Origin: Bog-756 sp963837805
GTDB taxonomy: Bacteria; Actinomycetota; Acidimicrobiia; Acidimicrobiales; RAAP-2
Assembly (NCBI GenBank): GCA_963837805.1
Contig: CAWIOU010000013.1
Coordinates: 151,094 to 215,093 of the forward strand
Direction of reading: 5' to 3'
DNA: 64,000 nt
Position 1 is the stretch's first letter, and each line of letters starts with the position of its first letter. Shown piece after piece: positions 59,221-64,000 of this stretch. The notes below the pieces were generated by a model, which was not told where the DNA came from, did not search any database, and saw nothing but the letters and a program-made list of their open reading frames with translations. The position numbers were made by a program, and so were the translations under genes.

Positions 59221-60282
59221 GGAGTCGTCGGCTGACGAGTCGCCCGCGGAGCCGCAGTCCGCGCAGTCGCCCGCGGAGTCGTCGTCCGCGGAGTCGTCCG
59301 CGGAGTCGTCGTCCGCGGAGTCGTCCGCGGAGTCGTCGTCCGCGGAGTCGTCCGCGGAGTCGTCGTCCGCGCAGTCGTCCGCGGAGCCGCCGGTTCAGGG
59401 GTCGCCGGGGGGTGGATCTGCTGGCGGCGCGGCCCTGACCGTGTCGGAGGTGGCGGTCCGGTTCGGCGGCGTCTCCGCCCTCAGCGACGTGAGCCTCACC
59501 GTCCGGCCCGGGACCGTCACCGGGTTGATCGGTCCCAACGGCGCCGGCAAGACGACCCTGTTCAACGTGATCAGCGGACTGCAGGCTCCCGGCCGGGGCA
59601 CGGTCCATCTGTTCGACACCGATGTCACCGAGATGAAGCCGCACCATCGGGCCCGGCTCGGGTTGGCCCGGACCTTCCAGCGCCTGGAGCTGTTCGGGTC
59701 GCTCTCGGCCGGCGAGAACGTCCAGGTCGGACTCGAGTCGACGCAGCGGTGGTGGCACCGGAGCCGGTGGGGCCGGCTCCACCGGTTGATGCCGTCGAAG
59801 CGCCGCTCGCCGGCAATCGTTGGGGACCCGGAGGGGAGCGACGTCACCGTCACCCTCGATCTCGGTTCGGCGGATCCGGCCGCCCGGGAGCGGCTGCTCG
59901 AAGGGGTGGGGCTCGGCGGACGCGGGGAGCAGAACGCCGCCTCCATGTCCACCGGTCTGGCCCGGATGGTCGAGCTGGCCCGCGCCCTGGCCATCGGGCC
60001 GAAACTCCTCCTGCTCGACGAGCCGGGATCGGGCCTCGACGAAGTCGAATCCAACGCGCTGGGTGAGCTGTTGACCAAGTTGGCGGCCGGCGGCATGGCC
60101 GTTCTGCTCGTCGAGCACGACATGGAGCTCGTGATGCGGATCTGCGACCACATCTACGTCCTCGACTTCGGCGACATCATCGCCTCGGGCACGCCCGACG
60201 AGGTCCGCCACGATCCGATGGTCCAGGCCGCCTATCTGGGCGAGGCCGCGCCGGCCGCGAACGAGGCCCCGGGAGCCCTCCG

Positions 60283-60286
<4 letters not shown>
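59207..60286 (+). CDS. livG: LivG-type ABC ATPase with a repetitive Ser/Ala/Glu N-terminal extension
   Basis: 359 residues from a GTG at 59207, supported by GGAGGTG 7 nt upstream. Residues ~75-330 are a LivG ATPase: Walker A GPNGAGKTTLFN, Q-loop region TFQRLELFG, a degenerate signature MSTGLARMVELARALA (LSGGQ replaced by MSTGL), Walker B LLLLDEPGSGLD, and switch His in VLLVEHDMEL. The first ~70 residues are a low-complexity ESSSAESSA repeat not seen in ordinary LivG. It overlaps LivHM upstream and LivF downstream (GTGA). Confidence 0.93.
59276..59383 (+). repeat. 27-bp tandem repeat, four units, inside livG
   Basis: Units begin at 59276, 59303, 59330 and 59357, each GAGTCGTCGTCC + GCGGAGTCGTCCGCG. 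The fourth has G to C at its sixteenth base, changing Glu to Gln. The period is a multiple of three, so the copy number can change without breaking the frame. Similar degenerate codons flank it on both sides. Confidence 0.92.
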
Positions 60287-61016
<730 letters not shown>

Positions 61017-61023
<7 letters not shown>

Positions 61024-61058
61024 GCCCTCCTCACTCCGTCCTGAGCCCTCCTCACTCC
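61017..61058 (+). repeat. 21-bp tandem duplication at the livF/valS convergent junction
   Basis: GTCCTGAGCCCTCCTCACTCC occurs twice head to tail (61017-61037 and 61038-61058). The first copy carries the livF stop, the second the last codons and stop of valS. No terminator hairpin is seen between the two genes. Confidence 0.85.
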
Positions 61059-63673
61059 TCGGGGGCGAGCTCCACCTCGACCGCCGGTTCGTCGGATGGG
61101 GCGGTTTCCAGCGTGATCACGCCGCCGGCATCGCGCAGGTCGCCCTCGGCCGACAGCAGGGCGGCGATGCGCCCGGGGGTGTCGACCACGGTCAGGTTGG
61201 CCACCGGCGAGCGCATGGAACGCTTGGCCGTCGACTTGGCCTGTCGGACCCGACCGAGCACGCCGGCCACGACGTCGAGGACGGATTCGCCGTCCTCGAA
61301 CCGATCGGTGGCCGCCGGGCCGAGCTCGATGACGGTCGGCCACGGAGCGGTGTGGATGGATCCGTCCTGCCACCACGACCACACCTCCTCGGTGACGAAG
61401 GGGAGGATGGGGGCCAGCAGTCGCAGCAGCACGGACAGGGCGCCGGCCAGGGCCGCCCGGGCCGACGCCGTTCCCGGGTCCCCGGCCTCGCCGTAGGCCC
61501 GGGTCTTGACCAACTCGAGATAGTCGTCACAGAACGACCAGAAGAAGGCCTCGGTGCGCTCGAGGGCCCGGGCGTAGTCGTAGGCCTCGAATGCCTCGGT
61601 GGCCTCGTCGACCACCGAGGCCAGGCGGGCCAGCATGGCCCGGTCGATCGGGAAGGTGGCCGAGCCGATCGGCGGGGCGGTGACCGTGCCGTCCTCGGCG
61701 GCGATCCGCCCCAGGGCGAACCGCGAGGCGTTGAGCACCTTGATGGCCAGGCGGCGGCCCACCTTCATTTGGCCCTCGTCCACGGCGGTGTCGGTGCCCG
61801 GGCGCCCGCCCGCCGCCCAGTACCGCAGCGCGTCGGCCCCGTGCTTCTCGAGGAGGGGGAGCGGGGTGACCACGTTGCCCTTCGACTTCGACATCTTCTT
61901 GCGGTCGGGGTCCAGCACCCACCCGGAGATGGCCGCATCCGACCACGGGAGCGCGGCGTGCTCGAGCTCGGAGCGGACCACGGTGGCGAACAGCCAGGTG
62001 CGGATGATGTCGTGGGCCTGGGGCCGGAGGTCCATCGGGAAGACCCGACCGAACAGGTCCGGATCGTCCTCCCAACCGCCGGCGATCTGGGGGGTGAGCG
62101 ACGACGTGGCCCAGGTGTCCATGATGTCCGGATCCCCGGCGAACCCTCCGGGCCGTCCCCGTTGGGCCTCGGAGTACCCGTCGGGAACGTCGGTGGACGG
62201 ATCGACCGGGAGCCGGTCCTCGTCGGCGAAGATCGGACTGTCGAAGACCGCCTCGCCGGCCTCGTCGACCGGGTACCAGACGGGGAAGGGCACCCCGAAG
62301 AACCGCTGCCGGCTGATGTTCCAGTCGCCGTTGAGCCCCTCGACCCAGGCCCGGTAGCGGTGGGCCATGTAGGCCGGGTGCCACCGGAGCTCGTCGCCCC
62401 GGTCCAACAGGCGCTGGCGGAGCGGGAGGGTCTCGACGAACCACTGGCGTGACGAGACGATCTCCAGGGGACGCTCGCCCCGTTCGTAGAACTTGACCGG
62501 ATGGGTGATCGGGGTCGGATCCCCGATGAGGGCGCCCGATTCCCGGAGGAGCTCGACGATCCGGGTCTGGGCCTGCTTGACCGTGCGCCCGGTCAGCTCC
62601 CCGTAGGCCGCGGCCGCTCCATCGGGGTCGTCGGACTCCCAACCCTCGGCGCCCCAGCTGACCGGGACCAGCCGGCCGTCGCGGCCCACGATGGTGCGGG
62701 TGGGGAGGGAGAGCTCGCGCCACCAGACCACGTCGGTGGTATCGCCGAAGGTACAGACCATGGCGATTCCCGACCCCTTCTCGGGATCGGCCAGCTCGTG
62801 GCCCACGACCGGCACCCGCACCCCGAAGAGGGGGGTGACGAACTCGGTGCCGAAGAGGGGCCGGTAGCGATCGTCCTCGGGGTGGGCCACCAGCGCCACG
62901 CAGGCGCCCAGGAGCTCGGGCCGAGTGGTCTCGATGTCGACGGCCCCGTCGCCGCCCACCCGGGGGAACCGGATCCGGTGGTAGGCCCCGGGGCGCTCGC
63001 GGTCCTCCAGCTCGGCCTGGGAGACGGCGGTCCGGAAATCCACGTCCCAGAGGGTGGGCGCCGTGCGCTGGACCACCTCACCGCGCTGGGCCAGGCGGAG
63101 GAACCCCCGCTGGGAGACCCGTTGGGCCCGGGTGGAGATGGTGGTGTAGGAGTAGGACCAGTCGACCGAGAGGCCGAGCATCCGCCACAGGTGTTCGAAG
63201 ACCCGCTCGTCCTCGGCGGTGAGACGGTGGCACAGCGCCACGAAGTTGGGGCGCGACACGGAAACGGGATCCTTCCCGGGCTCGGCCGGGGGCTCGAAAT
63301 CGGGGTCGAAGGGAAGGCTGGGGTCGCACCGCACACCGAAGTAGTCCTGGACCCGGCGTTCGGTGGGCAGACCGTTGTCGTCGAATCCCATCGGGTAGAA
63401 CACGGCGCGACCGCGCATGCGGTGGAACCGGGCCACCGCGTCGGTGTGGGTGTACGAGAAGACGTGGCCGATGTGGAGCGACCCGGACACGGTGGGCGGG
63501 GGCGTGTCGATGGAGTAGACCTCGCCGCGGGTCGCCGTCCGGTCGAAGGCGTAGGTGCCGTCTGCTTCCCACCTCGCCGACCAGGCCGCCTCGAGCCCTT
63601 CCAGGCCGGGCTGGTCGGGGATGCCCGAAGGGGCGCCCGCCCGAGGGGTCGGTGGGTTCGCGTCGCTGGCCAT
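61052..63673 (-). CDS. valS: Valine--tRNA ligase
   Basis: 873 residues from the ATG at 63673. Class I signature HIGH in GSLHIGHVFSYTHTDA near residue 60, editing-domain landmarks (ETTRPELLGACVALVAHPED), the RQWF segment SSRQWFVETLP, and KMSKS in DRKKMSKSKGNVV near residue 550. A tRNA-binding anticodon domain follows. The extra C-terminal arm is short (ends at ELAPEE), which is like the compact actinobacterial/archaeal-type ValRS lacking a full coiled coil. The frame is open 47 codons upstream but overlaps the divergent gene. No frameshift is seen. Confidence 0.97.
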   Translation of the reverse strand: MASDANPPTPRAGAPSGIPDQPGLEGLEAAWSARWEADGTYAFDRTATRGEVYSIDTPPPTVSGSLHIGHVFSYTHTDAVARFHRMRGRAVFYPMGFDDNGLPTERRVQDYFGVRCDPSLPFDPDFEPPAEPGKDPVSVSRPNFVALCHRLTAEDERVFEHLWRMLGLSVDWSYSYTTISTRAQRVSQRGFLRLAQRGEVVQRTAPTLWDVDFRTAVSQAELEDRERPGAYHRIRFPRVGGDGAVDIETTRPELLGACVALVAHPEDDRYRPLFGTEFVTPLFGVRVPVVGHELADPEKGSGIAMVCTFGDTTDVVWWRELSLPTRTIVGRDGRLVPVSWGAEGWESDDPDGAAAAYGELTGRTVKQAQTRIVELLRESGALIGDPTPITHPVKFYERGERPLEIVSSRQWFVETLPLRQRLLDRGDELRWHPAYMAHRYRAWVEGLNGDWNISRQRFFGVPFPVWYPVDEAGEAVFDSPIFADEDRLPVDPSTDVPDGYSEAQRGRPGGFAGDPDIMDTWATSSLTPQIAGGWEDDPDLFGRVFPMDLRPQAHDIIRTWLFATVVRSELEHAALPWSDAAISGWVLDPDRKKMSKSKGNVVTPLPLLEKHGADALRYWAAGGRPGTDTAVDEGQMKVGRRLAIKVLNASRFALGRIAAEDGTVTAPPIGSATFPIDRAMLARLASVVDEATEAFEAYDYARALERTEAFFWSFCDDYLELVKTRAYGEAGDPGTASARAALAGALSVLLRLLAPILPFVTEEVWSWWQDGSIHTAPWPTVIELGPAATDRFEDGESVLDVVAGVLGRVRQAKSTAKRSMRSPVANLTVVDTPGRIAALLSAEGDLRDAGGVITLETAPSDEPAVEVELAPEE

Positions 63674-63694
63674 GATCGGGTTACCGTACCTTGC
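63674..63694. promoter_or_regulatory. 21-bp divergent spacer with overlapping -10-like elements
   Basis: Only 21 bp separate the valS ATG from the cysS GTG. The central TACCGT reads forward with 7 nt to the GTG, and its complement TACGGT reads reverse with 9 nt to the ATG. Both transcripts would be leaderless if these are the -10 boxes, with their -35 regions inside each other's genes. Confidence 0.4.
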
Positions 63695-64000
63695 GTGCTC
63701 CAGCTCCACGACACGGCGACCGGGGAGGTCGCGCCGCTGCGCCTCCGCACGCCCGGACGGGTGTCGGTGTACGTCTGTGGGCTGACCGTCGACGGAGAGC
63801 CCCATCTCGGCCACGGGCGGATGGCGCTCGTCTTCGATGTCCTGCGGCGTTACCTGGTGTTCACCGGGCTCGAGGTCACCTACGTGTCCAACATCACCGA
63901 CATCGACGACAAGATCATCGACGGGGCCGCCGCCGCCGGCATGCCCATCGACGAATTCACGGCCGTCAACGAGGCCCGGTGGTGGGAGATCATCGACGCC
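63695..64000 (+). CDS. cysS: Cysteine--tRNA ligase or MshC-type relative, 5' part (truncated by window end)
   Basis: The first 102 codons from a GTG at 63695. VYVCGLTVDGEPHLGHGRMA contains the zinc-ligand Cys and the HIGH-type HLGH. ALVFDVLRRYLVFTGLEVTY then VSNITDIDDKIIDGA is the classic CysRS continuation. The variation CGLTVDGEPH against the usual CGPTVY is unusual. MshC (mycothiol ligase) shares this N terminus, and only the missing C-terminal domain could separate the two. It is divergent from valS. Confidence 0.85.
   Translation, partial: MLQLHDTATGEVAPLRLRTPGRVSVYVCGLTVDGEPHLGHGRMALVFDVLRRYLVFTGLEVTYVSNITDIDDKIIDGAAAAGMPIDEFTAVNEARWWEIIDA

Overview
The window is GC-rich, actinobacterial DNA. 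GTG and TTG starts, 4-bp ATGA/GTGA gene overlaps, apparently leaderless promoters, lipoglycan-type mannosyltransferases, a WS/DGAT acyltransferase and a MerR-type 19-bp promoter spacer all fit a high-GC Actinomycetota member. An Acidimicrobiia-like lineage is my guess, not something the sequence proves. From about 31 kb onward the DNA looks richer in GC and more uniform in codon use. The first ~30 kb reads like an accessory region.

0-15.8 kb: An initiator tRNA-fMet gene (169-245) is followed by a ~270-bp imperfect direct repeat. Its first copy begins inside the tRNA 3' end (234-505) and its second copy lies at 2910-3182. The 2.7 kb between holds a decayed MarR gene, a SAM methyltransferase and an XRE-cupin regulator. 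This resembles the attL/attR scar of a small element integrated at the tRNA. Two more fragments resembling the tRNA anticodon arm lie at 2741 and 15669. Next come regulator/enzyme pairs: NmrA reductase with HxlR; MarR with a VOC protein and an AlkA-like glycosylase; an MMPL exporter with a MerR regulator and an epimerase sharing twin promoters; and TetR with an SDR and a DUF1330 protein.

15.8-31.6 kb: Detoxification-type enzymes predominate: alpha/beta hydrolases, an aldo-keto reductase, a cyclic-nucleotide-binding thioredoxin-reductase-like protein and an MFS transporter. A large LuxR-type ATPase regulator overlaps a TetR gene. A divergent operon encodes a tautomerase, a crotonase and an MDR oxidoreductase. 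Small stand-alone genes follow (cupin, RibD-type reductase, ArsR with SRPBCC).

31.9-43.2 kb: Four polytopic GT-C glycosyltransferases (one forward, three in a reverse operon) probably build polyprenol-linked mannan or lipoglycan. They are followed by a cyclase-family hydrolase, a broken methyltransferase, a broken VOC protein, AraC and ArsR regulators and a zinc alcohol dehydrogenase.

43.3-64 kb: A HAPMO-like Baeyer-Villiger monooxygenase with its TetR regulator is divergent from the alcohol dehydrogenase, suggesting alcohol to ketone to ester chemistry. A PhnZ-like HD protein lies next to an alkaline-phosphatase-superfamily gene split over two frames. Then come an EAL-GAF protein, a DUF885 peptidase-like protein, a UBP zinc finger, a secreted beta-propeller, WS/DGAT with a divergent membrane esterase, a complete branched-chain-type ABC importer (binding protein, fused LivH-LivM, LivG with an odd Ser/Ala/Glu repeat, LivF), valS, and the start of cysS running off the right edge.

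Many genes, mostly before 41 kb, are interrupted by single-base frameshifts. The pattern could be real decay or uncorrected long-read/consensus error, and I cannot decide between these from sequence alone. I therefore give each broken gene its whole extent and state where the frame changes.
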